Shown here: piece by piece, positions 1 to 4,950 of the stretch | Position numbering within the stretch: the stretch's first letter is position 1 | How the letters are laid out: the number at the start of each line of letters is the position of its first letter | NCBI GenBank assembly: GCA_013695905.1 | Contig: JACCZQ010000001.1 | Span: forward strand, 1 to 5,096 | DNA from: Chthoniobacterales bacterium | Lineage (GTDB): Bacteria > Verrucomicrobiota > Verrucomicrobiia > Chthoniobacterales > UBA10450 | Reading direction: 5' to 3' | Length of the DNA: 5,096 bases | Made by a program: the position numbers and the translations under genes | The notes under the pieces: model-generated | Seen by the model: only the letters and a program-made list of their open reading frames with translations | What the model was told of the DNA's origin: nothing | The model's database searches: none

Positions 1-3
1 CCC

Positions 4-31
4 TTGCACAGGTCATCGCATCTGCTATATC
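4..31 (+). promoter_or_regulatory. candidate ssrA promoter (-35/-10)
   Basis: TTGCAC at 4-9 could be a weak -35 box and TATATC at 26-31 a -10 box, with a 16-nt spacer. TGC directly before the -10 gives an extended -10 (TGn) element, which can make up for a poor -35. Transcription would start within a few nucleotides of the mature tmRNA 5' end at 41. This rests only on motif and position; the hexamers match the sigma-70 consensus in 3/6 and 4/6 positions. Confidence 0.35.
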
Positions 32-40
32 CCATTGTTA

Positions 41-396
41 GGGGGCGCACTGGTTTCGACTTGTAGTTTGAAGCGCAGGCGGCATGTCGAGGATGGTTTG
101 TTGGCCTCGTTAAAATCCGGACCAAAAAAAATAAACGCAGATCACCAAGATCTCGCTCTCGCGGCTTAATTGACCGTGATGTTCCGGGCTGGACGCCTGC
201 TACGGCTCGGAACATGGACAGCAGGCTAATCGGACGGCGGAGTGACCGCGCCGGACGGTGAAGGAATTTCGTGGTCGCTCGGGGGTCGGCAGTGTGCCGG
301 TGCAACGTTCGACTTTTTAAAACTCACCATCGGATAAACATGTAGAAGCTTGCGTAGATAGCTTCGAGGACAGGGGTTCGACTCCCCTCGCCTCCA
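41..396 (+). ncRNA. ssrA: transfer-messenger RNA (tmRNA), one-piece
   Basis: tmRNA enters stalled ribosomes with SmpB, is charged with alanine, and then acts as an mRNA that adds a degradation tag. Visible features: the 5' end GGGGGCGCACTGGTTTCGAC; a 7-bp acceptor stem 41-47 with 389-395 carrying the characteristic G-U at the third pair; discriminator A396; a T-arm with stem 372-376/384-388 and loop TTCGACT at 377-383; a pseudoknot-1 stem CGAGG (88-92) with CCTCG (105-109), possibly followed by 95-100 with 118-123; and an A-rich stretch just before the resume codon. The length of 356 nt is normal for a one-piece tmRNA. The terminal CCA is not encoded (396 is followed by CTT) and would have to be added by tRNA nucleotidyltransferase. 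ssrA is a well-known integration site for islands and phages, which fits the debris downstream. Confidence 0.96.
137..169 (+). other. tmRNA proteolysis-tag reading frame, ADHQDLALAA
   Basis: From resume codon GCA (137-139) the frame reads ADHQDLALAA and ends at TAA (167-169). The hydrophobic LALAA ending is the usual ClpXP/ClpAP degradation signal, and the length of ten residues matches E. coli ANDENYALAA. The resume codon follows an A-run and ATAAAC, placed as in E. coli tmRNA. Which GCA the ribosome resumes on is inferred from this alignment. The Asp-His-Gln-Asp middle part could help place the organism when compared with tmRNA tag collections. Confidence 0.88.
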
Positions 397-420
397 CTTT
401 TTCGCCAAAGGCGAAAAAGT
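396..420. repeat. perfect 11-bp inverted repeat at the ssrA 3' end
   Basis: ACTTTTTCGCC (396-406) is the exact reverse complement of 410-420, with a 3-nt AAA loop. It begins on the last nucleotide of the mature tmRNA. It may form a 3' hairpin in the precursor and affect trimming or termination. It is not a standard intrinsic terminator: the T-run is in the left arm and the right arm is A-rich, so no U-tract follows the stem. Its 3' part is shared with the repeat block at 759-771, so it may belong to that repeat family rather than to ssrA. Confidence 0.6.
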
Positions 421-449
421 GCCGCGCCGAAGCCATGGCGAAGGCGGGC
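401..449 (+). repeat. GC-rich palindromic repeat, block 1
   Basis: The core at 421-449 can fold as CGCC-GAA-GCC-AT-GGC-GAA-GGCG: two GC stems separated by a symmetrical GAA/GAA internal loop. The core matches 779-807 at 24 of 29 positions and 1203-1231 at 23 of 29. The similarity to block 2 continues leftward without a gap to 401 (offset 358). This looks like a REP/BIME-type extragenic palindrome. It lies between ssrA and the GIY-YIG gene. Confidence 0.7.
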
Positions 450-488
450 GGTTGCGAGCGAGGACGCGGCAAGCCAGCTTCGTGAATC

Positions 489-746
489 ATGGCCGCAGCG
501 GGCGAATTCACTTACGTTTACATTCTGCAGAGCGAAACAGATCCGCAGCACTTCTATACCGGTGTCACTGCTGATCTCCGCGCCCGGCTCGCACGTCACA
601 ACTCGGGAGCTGTCGCACACACCGCCAGGTGGCGCCCATGGCGCATCAAAACCTATGTCGCCCTCTCCGACGCAGCTCGCGCCGCCGAGTTGGAGAAGTA
701 CCTGAAGTCAGCCTCCGGCCGGGCGTTCGCGACGAAGCGGCTATAG
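489..746 (+). CDS. single-domain GIY-YIG nuclease family protein
   Basis: An 85-residue protein made up of one GIY-YIG domain, the size of the small standalone (YhbQ/UPF0213-like) members. The GIY-YIG strands are YVY (residues 9-11) and YTG (23-25). The LRARL helix supplies the likely catalytic arginine R33, followed by H37-N38. The metal-binding glutamate is probably E69 in AELEKYLKS. The C-terminus SGRAFATKRL is typical of this subgroup. All core residues are present, so it may be an active metal-dependent DNA endonuclease; its substrate is unknown. The ATG at 489 is preceded by no clear Shine-Dalgarno sequence and leaves only a short lead before the first strand. The gene lies between two blocks of the palindromic repeat; the right block starts at its stop codon. 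I infer a functional link between repeat and nuclease, but only the arrangement is seen. Confidence 0.92.
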   Translation: MAAAGEFTYVYILQSETDPQHFYTGVTADLRARLARHNSGAVAHTARWRPWRIKTYVALSDAARAAELEKYLKSASGRAFATKRL

Positions 747-807
747 CCGCGCCATAGCTTCACCAAAGGCGGGCCAATGCCGCGCCGCAGCCTCGGCGAA
801 GGCGGCA
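746..807 (+). repeat. GC-rich palindromic repeat, block 2 (two tandem units)
   Basis: The second unit (779-807) has the same stem, internal loop and stem as block 1, with GCA/GAA in the loop. A more diverged unit at 746-773 shares 20 of 28 positions with the block-1 core and lies 33 nt upstream, so the block is a short tandem pair. The first unit begins at the last base of the GIY-YIG stop codon. Positions 768-807 match 1192-1231 at about 32 of 40 positions. The 808-954 spacer downstream holds nothing I recognise apart from a purine-rich possible ribosome-binding site near its end. Confidence 0.7.
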
Positions 808-960
808 TTTTCGGCGCCGTTGATCACGATCGTCGGCGAGCTACGACTCGGCCATGCAAACCCCAGTTTACGTCCTCCCGTATGAATGATTCTGCCGTAG
901 ATCGTTGAGCCGGAGGTTCGGTGGCGTTGAAATGAAGAGGAAAGCGACGACCATTTGCTT

Positions 961-1158
961 GTGAGCAGGGTCGAACAAATGGAAAGCGAACTGCGCAAAC
1001 TTTCGCAGGCTGAGCTTCGTCAGATTCGTGGCTGGCTGGACGATATGATTGAAGACGAACTAGAGTTCACACCCGGGTTCGAACGCTCCATCCGGCAGGC
1101 TGAACACGACATGGCCGATGGAAGGAGTTCGCGTGTGCGCGAGCCTGAGGGCTCGTGA
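961..1158 (+). CDS. small antitoxin-like protein, no adjacent toxin seen
   Basis: About 65 residues, mostly helical and acidic in the middle (GWLDDMIEDELEFTPGF), ending RSSRVREPEGS. Its layout is an N-terminal SRVEQMESELRKLS helix, then LRQIRGWLDD, then an acidic FTPGFERSIRQAEHDM segment. This resembles short addiction-module proteins encoded just upstream of RelE/ParE-type toxins. I chose GTG at 961 because the protein then begins MSRVEQ, as in relatives; TTG at 955 is in frame and better spaced from the GAAGAGGAA at 934-942. The TGA at 1156-1158 overlaps a GTG at 1155, as in coupled toxin genes, but that frame runs only 19 codons into repeat block 3. The toxin is therefore probably lost. 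The family assignment comes from sequence style and is tentative. Confidence 0.62.
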   Translation: MSRVEQMESELRKLSQAELRQIRGWLDDMIEDELEFTPGFERSIRQAEHDMADGRSSRVREPEGS

Positions 1159-1191
1159 GTGCGGCGACGCTTCGGTTGCGAGCTACAACCC

Positions 1192-1231
1192 GGCGGGCCA
1201 AGGCCGAGCCGTAGCCTTGACGAAGGAGGGG
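1192..1231 (+). repeat. GC-rich palindromic repeat, block 3 (degenerate)
   Basis: This block matches block 2 (768-807) at about 32 of 40 positions, including the leading GGCGGGCCAA and the CGAAGG of the right arm. Substitutions at 1207, 1220 and 1227 weaken the stems, so it looks older or less constrained. It follows the antitoxin-like gene and stops 6 nt before the palindrome that opens repeat A. Confidence 0.62.
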
Positions 1232-1237
1232 GCGTTT

Positions 1238-1343
1238 GACCGCTTTAAGCGGTCGAGTTCAGCGCAGCGGTTGCATTGAGTTTCCCGCAAGTTCCCCGTA
1301 GCAAGACGCAGGGAAAAGGGCTCGACGCCTCAAAAGCGCCCGG
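1238..1343 (+). repeat. ~100-bp dispersed repeat, copy A
   Basis: The copy opens with a 17-nt palindrome (GACCGCTT-T-AAGCGGTC, 1238-1254). It continues with GCGCAGCGGTTG, a GAGTTTCCC/AAGTTCCCC tandem, GTAGCAAGACGCAGG, an A-run, and CCTCAAAAGCGCCC. The same order of blocks recurs at 1628-1739 (B) and 3602-3699 (C), all on the same strand. A is the most diverged copy. It encodes no protein I can support. It ends 6 nt before the stop codon of the winged-helix remnant. Confidence 0.72.
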
Positions 1344-1348
1344 AGTCG

Positions 1349-1696
1349 CTAGCGACGTTCCCGACCTGTCGTTCGTCTCCCGCGCAAGTCCGGCTGCGGC
1401 TGTGCGGCGCCTTTGATGACGAGTCGGCGCAGAGTGGAATAGAGCGCGTGCTTTGGATTGGCGCGGTAAAACCGGTGATAACCATCGCTGCGGCTCACGA
1501 TTAGATCAGCCGCCTCAAGCTTCGCCAGCTCATCCTGAAAGCGGTCAAGTCTGAGATGCGCTTGTGTGCAGCGCGGGCTCGATCGGGTTCTGTCGAAAAG
1601 GGCTGGTGAACCGTCGACAAAAAGTGACTCGACCGTGTTAAGCGGTCGAGTTTCAGTGCAGCGGTTGGATGAGTTCCCCTGAGTTCCCTGTAGCAA
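1349..1696 (-). pseudogene. winged-helix regulator, C-terminal remnant
   Basis: The convincing part is the last ~75 residues. RLDRFQDELAKLEAADLIVSR looks like a recognition helix plus the following helix, YHRFYRANPKHALYSTLRRLV the beta-wing and last helix, and then an Arg-rich tail follows. The pattern (short HTH, RFYRANPKHALY wing) is that of small winged-helix DNA-binding proteins of the ArsR-like or nucleotidyltransferase-associated type. The first ~23 residues of the open frame (1628-1696) are encoded by repeat B, and a recognisable first helix is missing. I therefore read it as a gene whose 5' end has been replaced by the repeat. The whole frame could be expressed as a fusion, but no Shine-Dalgarno sequence is obvious. 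It lies between direct repeats A and B. Confidence 0.5.
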
Positions 1697-1739
1697 AACG
1701 CAGGAAAAAAGAACCGCCCCCTCAAAAGTGCCCCCCAGG
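1628..1739 (+). repeat. ~100-bp dispersed repeat, copy B
   Basis: The copy opens with an inverted repeat (CTCGACCG, 7-nt loop, CGGTCGAG, 1628-1650), followed by the same block order as A and C. From 1642 on it matches copy C at roughly nine in ten positions with small indels, and a 27-nt identical core falls at about 1672-1698. It ends in a C-run and CCAGG directly at the stop codon of the membrane-protein gene (1740-1742, opposite strand). Confidence 0.8.
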
Positions 1740-3323
1740 TCAACTCTTGCGCCGGAAGAGCCCGTAGGTGTCGTAGATTCCTACAAGTACGAAGTTCTCC
1801 CGTACGACGACATTCGGCGCGTCTGACCCCTGGTCTCCGGATCGGTTGAAACTCTCAGGTATGTTCCACGCGAGGTTCAACACTAGCCAATCTGCACTTT
1901 GGACGTCGTCGGCCAGTCGCGAGTCCGGGCGGTTCGCTGAGAACGGATTCATCTCCAGGAAATAGGTCGCCGGCCGAAGCTTCGGAACCAGATGGTAGAT
2001 GAACGTGTCGCAGTAGATCGTTGTCCGAAGGTCCGCCGGGCCGACGAACAGGCGCTGTCCAGCTTCGGAATGCTGCTCGAGCTGATCTAGCATCTCGTCG
2101 AGGGCGCGGGCGGTGATTTCGTCGCCGACGGGAAAGCTGCGGCCGTTTTTTTCCACAAATATCGCGCCGCTGGGATTCCCACGCGCTCCATCCGCGAAAG
2201 CGCGAGCGATGATCGGTGGAAAAGTTGGCGCAAGCGCACTGACGGACACAATGACAACTGCCGCGCATGCTAACGCCGCGATTCCCTCGCGTTTCTTTGT
2301 TGCCGCCACGCGGGCTGTCAGAATCGAGACCGCCAGCGGCAAAATTCCGATGGAGAGAAAGGCTGCGAGCAGCAGATGGAACACGTCCAGCCGCTGCAAG
2401 GCCTGGTGCGTCACTCCGAGCGAGAGCAGGGAGACGGATAGCATCACAAGCTTCCGGCGATTACCCCAGCTCCCCCACGCGCCGCATAGACCGGCAGCAA
2501 CGTTCACTGCCACTGCGGCGAAGTGGAGCCACAGAAGGTGCAGCAGGAATGGCTCGATCGACGAAATCGGGATGTGCCGCCCTGGGTTGGAGCGTAATAC
2601 CGGATAGACAAAGAGATTGTTCAGCATCTGGTCCGCGCCCGCCACGACGGCGACGCCGGCAAGCGGCGCAAGAGCGACTGCTGCTCCTCCCATCACGATC
2701 CATCTTTGCCTCCAGGAAATTGCCACAAACAGCGGCAGCGTGGCGAGGATGAGCGCCGGCCCCAGATCCAACCGAAAAAGCAGCGCCAGCCCGCCCAACA
2801 TTCCCGCAAGGAACGCACCCCGCGATGAGAGCTCGCGCCGCGTCAGCACCCAGAGATACCAAAGAGCGCATACCATTGCTGCCATCCACGCATGCGCGAC
2901 CACCCCGGTGAGGATGAGCGTCAATCCGCTGAGGAGAGTGCAGGCCAAGGCCACGTTCGTCCCCCTGCGCTGCGCCAGGCAGAAGATCGCTCCCATAATT
3001 AGGAGGCGGTAGAAAAGTCCCGTGCGTCGCTCGACGATAACATTGTTGCCAAAGACCGAATAGACGCCCGCGAGAAGCCACGGATTTGCGGGTCCATAGA
3101 ACGTTTCGAAATCCCGATAAGGCACTGCGCCGTTCTGAATCAGCTCTGGATAGACTAGCAGCGTGCCTTCGTCCATGGGTTCGCCGCTATACTCGAAACA
3201 GCCAGAGAACCCCACAACAGCGATAAGGAGCGATATCACGAGAGCTGCAATGTTGCAGCGCCGGTTCTTGCGAATAAGCAGATCGTTGTCGTCGATACCC
3301 GGAATTTGGGACAAAAGAGTCAC
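1740..3323 (-). CDS. polytopic membrane protein, GT-C glycosyltransferase-like
   Basis: A 527-residue inner-membrane protein. A short basic N-terminus (RKNRR, 18-22) precedes the first membrane helix (about 25-43). Further hydrophobic segments lie near 103-117, 123-160, 170-203, 209-229, 257-279, 291-305, 313-335 and 347-365, followed by a ~160-residue soluble C-terminal domain. The first loop has the acidic DEG motif (51-53) and then VPYRDFETFYGP (67-78), the layout of family 39/ArnT-like GT-C enzymes, which use the acidic pair in catalysis and take lipid-linked sugar donors. Motifs FRLDLG (183-188) and QRLDVFHL (310-317) recur in related bacterial membrane proteins. The acceptor cannot be told from the sequence. 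Translation starts at GTG 3323 without a clear Shine-Dalgarno sequence. The gene stands alone: its stop abuts repeat B, and upstream lies divergent gene debris. A non-enzymatic membrane protein is the alternative. Confidence 0.82.
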   Translation of the reverse strand: MTLLSQIPGIDDNDLLIRKNRRCNIAALVISLLIAVVGFSGCFEYSGEPMDEGTLLVYPELIQNGAVPYRDFETFYGPANPWLLAGVYSVFGNNVIVERRTGLFYRLLIMGAIFCLAQRRGTNVALACTLLSGLTLILTGVVAHAWMAAMVCALWYLWVLTRRELSSRGAFLAGMLGGLALLFRLDLGPALILATLPLFVAISWRQRWIVMGGAAVALAPLAGVAVVAGADQMLNNLFVYPVLRSNPGRHIPISSIEPFLLHLLWLHFAAVAVNVAAGLCGAWGSWGNRRKLVMLSVSLLSLGVTHQALQRLDVFHLLLAAFLSIGILPLAVSILTARVAATKKREGIAALACAAVVIVSVSALAPTFPPIIARAFADGARGNPSGAIFVEKNGRSFPVGDEITARALDEMLDQLEQHSEAGQRLFVGPADLRTTIYCDTFIYHLVPKLRPATYFLEMNPFSANRPDSRLADDVQSADWLVLNLAWNIPESFNRSGDQGSDAPNVVVRENFVLVGIYDTYGLFRRKS

Positions 3324-3343
3324 GTGGCAATGCCCGATTGTAG

Positions 3344-3462
3344 GAGGGGGTCAACAACGCACTAGCGGATCCCACGCTCGAACTATTTGATGGCAACGGC
3401 CTGAAGATCGGCGCGAAGACGTGCTGCAGTGGCTGAAGCAGAACCACCCCGAACTAATTTGA
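3344..3462 (+). pseudogene. C-terminal scrap of an unidentified gene, frameshifted
   Basis: After TAG at 3341 one frame reads protein-like sequence with the core ADPTLELFDGNGLKIG and then runs to a stop. From 3415 the next frame continues as [15 protein letters not shown] and ends at TGA 3460-3462. Joining the frames needs one extra base near 3412-3415, so a 1-nt deletion is likely. The end lies 4 nt before the ATG of the DUF1156 fragment, a typical operon spacing. I do not recognise the protein. Its 5' part is missing, as the divergent membrane-protein gene starts 20 nt upstream. It is probably the tail of the first gene of the operon that once held the methylase. Confidence 0.42.
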
Positions 3463-3466
3463 TCAC

Positions 3467-3628
3467 ATGAGCAACGGCGTCAGCCTCCGCAAGAAACTGA
3501 TCGAAGTCGCATTACCGCTGGAGGCGATTAACAAGGCGAGCGCGCGGGAAAAGTCGATTCGTCACGGGCATCCGAGCACGCTGCACCTTTGGTGGGCGCG
3601 GGCGGTCGAGTTTCGGCGCAGCGGTTGA
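3467..3628 (+). pseudogene. DUF1156 (COG1743) adenine-specific DNA methylase, N-terminal fragment
   Basis: From ATG 3467 the first 45 codons match the very conserved N-terminus of DUF1156 proteins: [19 protein letters not shown], then [20 protein letters not shown]. In full-length relatives this continues RRPLAA and goes on for some 800 residues or more with the methylase motifs. Here, after codon 45 (3601), the frame enters repeat C, adds AVEFRRSG and stops at TGA 3626-3628. Full-length members are large DNA methylases found in defence islands, often with a DUF499 ATPase and a helicase. This remnant has no catalytic motif and cannot methylate. The intact, undamaged N-terminal sequence suggests the loss is recent. 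Confidence 0.85.
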
Positions 3629-3699
3629 ATGGAGTTCCCCTGAGTTCCCTGTAGCAAAATGCAGGAAAAAAGGACCGACCCCTCAAGCCCCCCCCAGGG
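3602..3699 (+). repeat. ~100-bp dispersed repeat, copy C, at a gene-fusion point
   Basis: This copy is near-identical to copy B from GCGGTCGAG onward, including the tandem GAGTTCCC-type units, GTAGCAAAATGCAGG with its A-run, and CCCCTCAA followed by a long C-run. Unlike A and B it lacks the left arm of the opening hairpin; methylase coding sequence sits there instead. Its right end at about 3697-3700 joins the hsdM fragment. Stop codons for both truncated methylases lie inside it (3626-3628 on +, 3683-3685 on -). Confidence 0.8.
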
Positions 3700-3880
3700 C
3701 GGCACGGCGGCTAGCGAAGCGCACCTCGGCGAAGCGGAGGAAGATCAGGCCGAGAACTGGGCCTGAATACTGTTGAGCGGTGAGGCCGGAGTTTGCGCGG
3801 AATTGGTCGGCTGCTTCCCAGAGACGCTTCTCGAGCTGGTTATTAGCGTGATCTTTCTCAGATGGAGCGATCCATTGCAT
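3683..3880 (-). pseudogene. hsdM: type I restriction-modification methyltransferase (HsdM), N-terminal fragment
   Basis: Residues 15-61 ([48 protein letters not shown]) match the N-terminal helical domain of HsdM, the methylase subunit that works with HsdS and HsdR. Normal length is about 480-550 residues; here the frame enters repeat C after about residue 61 and stops at 3683-3685. The AdoMet motif and the NPPF/Y catalytic motif are absent, so there is no enzyme. The start ATG (3880) overlaps the end of the EEP gene by 23 nt on the same strand, which suggests the two were in one operon. No hsdS or hsdR is seen in the window. Confidence 0.85.
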
Positions 3881-4628
3881 GCGGGCGCAGTTTTATCCGG
3901 CGAGATGCGGAAAAGGAAGGGGAAACGGCGGGCGGAAGCGGCAGCTTGAGATCAACGGTCACCGGCACATGGTCGCTTCGCGAGCCGCCATCACGTCGCC
4001 GCACCCAATCAGCGAACCGGCCGACAGAAACCTTCTCGATTTTCTTGCCCCAAGCTGATGGCACAAAGCAGAGATCGAAGTGGTAGCAGCGGTTCGGGTT
4101 ACGTTGACGTCGGAAGTAATGGGTCGATCTCGACTCGTAGCCGAAGTCTTCATTGTTGAACGCGTGATAGGCGCTGACGAGGCCGAATGGCTCGCATACT
4201 TCTTCGTCGCACCAGGTGTTGAAATCGCCTGCCAACACACAAGGGCCCGACCTCAGAAGTGAGGCGTGTGCGGCGAGCCCACGCTGGATCATCGTAGTGT
4301 AAACAGGATGTGCGGAGCCCTTCTTCACCCACGCGGCGAGCAGATTAAACGAGAATGCGCCCCGGCTGACCTTTACTGGCAGGAAGAACTCAACCGCCCG
4401 GTTCACTTTCGCCGCTCCATCGACCTGCCAACCGTTGAACGTCAAAACCATCAACCCTTGGTGTAGGTTCGTCCCGGTCCACAGCTGTCCGGGCGCGATT
4501 TGACTCGTGGGCTGTGGTGTCTCCTGGATCACGGCTATGTCCGGCTTCAAGGCTAGCAGCGCGGGCAGCTTCGCCGCATGAGTGCCGCGCGCGGAGTTCC
4601 ATGTGACGATTCTCAACGTCCGACGCAT
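3858..4628 (-). CDS. endonuclease/exonuclease/phosphatase (EEP) family protein
   Basis: A 256-residue protein with the full EEP catalytic set: N11 in TWNSARG, E36 in IQETP, D135 and N137 in GDFN, D185 in YHFDLCFV, and D219-H220 in SDHVPV. EEP enzymes are metal-dependent phosphodiesterases such as exonuclease III/AP endonucleases, DNase I-like nucleases and lipid phosphatases; the sequence alone does not say which. The short length, lack of a signal peptide and operon position before hsdM favour a cytoplasmic nuclease. The ATG at 4628 is well supported: GAGGA (4636-4640) lies 7 nt upstream, and the previous ORF stops 3 nt before. Residues ~229-256 are a basic tail beyond the domain; they overlap the hsdM start and may be weakly constrained. 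Confidence 0.93.
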   Translation of the reverse strand: MRRTLRIVTWNSARGTHAAKLPALLALKPDIAVIQETPQPTSQIAPGQLWTGTNLHQGLMVLTFNGWQVDGAAKVNRAVEFFLPVKVSRGAFSFNLLAAWVKKGSAHPVYTTMIQRGLAAHASLLRSGPCVLAGDFNTWCDEEVCEPFGLVSAYHAFNNEDFGYESRSTHYFRRQRNPNRCYHFDLCFVPSAWGKKIEKVSVGRFADWVRRRDGGSRSDHVPVTVDLKLPLPPAVSPSFSASRRIKLRPHAMDRSI

Positions 4629-4631
4629 CGT

Positions 4632-4931
4632 TTAATCCTCGTTTTCCTCGTAGACGTCGCAGAACCAGCCGGCGAGCTGCTCGTGTACCGCGCTCTCGAG
4701 CTGTTTGCAGGTCCAGCCGGCGATACTCGCTCCGCGGGATGACGTGGCGCGAAAGTGCGCGCGCATACCACAGGCGCTGAAGCGCAGAAGGGTGTGCTGG
4801 TCGCGGGTGTGCCAAACCTCAGCGGATGCAAGATGACGGCGGTCGCGCATGTCGAGGCCCGCACAATGTGATCGCTTCAAGCCGCCACGGCGGGCATCGA
4901 ACGCGGGGATCTTCTGGAGTCGCAGTTTCAA
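4632..4931 (-). CDS. small unidentified protein upstream of the EEP gene, possibly truncated
   Basis: The frame ends at TAA 4632-4634, with 3 nt between stop and the EEP ATG, so translation may be coupled; the EEP ribosome-binding site lies inside its last codons. The C-terminal part (IAGWTCKQLESAVHEQLAG, then an acidic FCDVYEENED) looks like a real protein, and third positions are GC-rich. The N-terminal part is rich in Arg, His and Cys without a recognised domain. Only TTG 4931 is available near the 5' end, with a stop two codons before it (TAA, 4935-4937), so the gene may start at an internal ATG (about 4848) or be the tail of a longer gene broken by a frameshift. I do not recognise it and cannot exclude a chance frame. 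Confidence 0.42.
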   Translation of the reverse strand: MKLRLQKIPAFDARRGGLKRSHCAGLDMRDRRHLASAEVWHTRDQHTLLRFSACGMRAHFRATSSRGASIAGWTCKQLESAVHEQLAGWFCDVYEENED

Positions 4932-4950
4932 AGCTTATCGGCCATCTTGA

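Noticed and set aside
226..620. Minus-strand ORFs antisense to ssrA with phrases such as GVEPLSSKLS or GESNPCPRSYL
   Set aside because: They are reverse-strand translations of the tmRNA T-arm and 3' region, a common false annotation; the RNA structure explains the sequence fully.
741..998. Minus-strand 85-codon ORF over the GIY-YIG end and spacer
   Set aside because: Its C-terminal third is translated palindromic repeat (block 2), the rest is low-complexity Ser-rich, and it overlaps the better supported + strand antitoxin-like gene.
1345..1356. 12-bp perfect palindrome GTCGCTAGCGAC at the end of the winged-helix remnant
   Set aside because: Short, single copy, no loop; could be an operator but also chance in GC-rich DNA, with nothing else to support it.
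401..1739. CRISPR array
   Set aside because: Repeats are few, unevenly spaced, diverged and interleaved with genes; there is no regular spacer pattern.
1699..1739. Intrinsic terminator for the membrane-protein gene (T-run on the minus strand)
   Set aside because: A T-run is present on the minus strand in repeat B, but no stable GC hairpin stands directly before it.
1855..3081. Several long ORFs on both strands within the membrane-protein gene
   Set aside because: Arg/Pro/Ala/Ser-rich shadow frames of a GC-rich gene; only the 527-residue frame shows membrane helices and family motifs.
1238..3699. Integron attC sites or a known IS element for the ~100-bp repeat
   Set aside because: No attC-type core sites, no terminal inverted repeats with a transposase ORF, and no target duplication could be seen.
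4390..4864. Minus-strand ORFs of 141 and 83 codons crossing the EEP start
   Set aside because: Arg-rich shadow frames; they conflict with the well-supported EEP start and its Shine-Dalgarno sequence.
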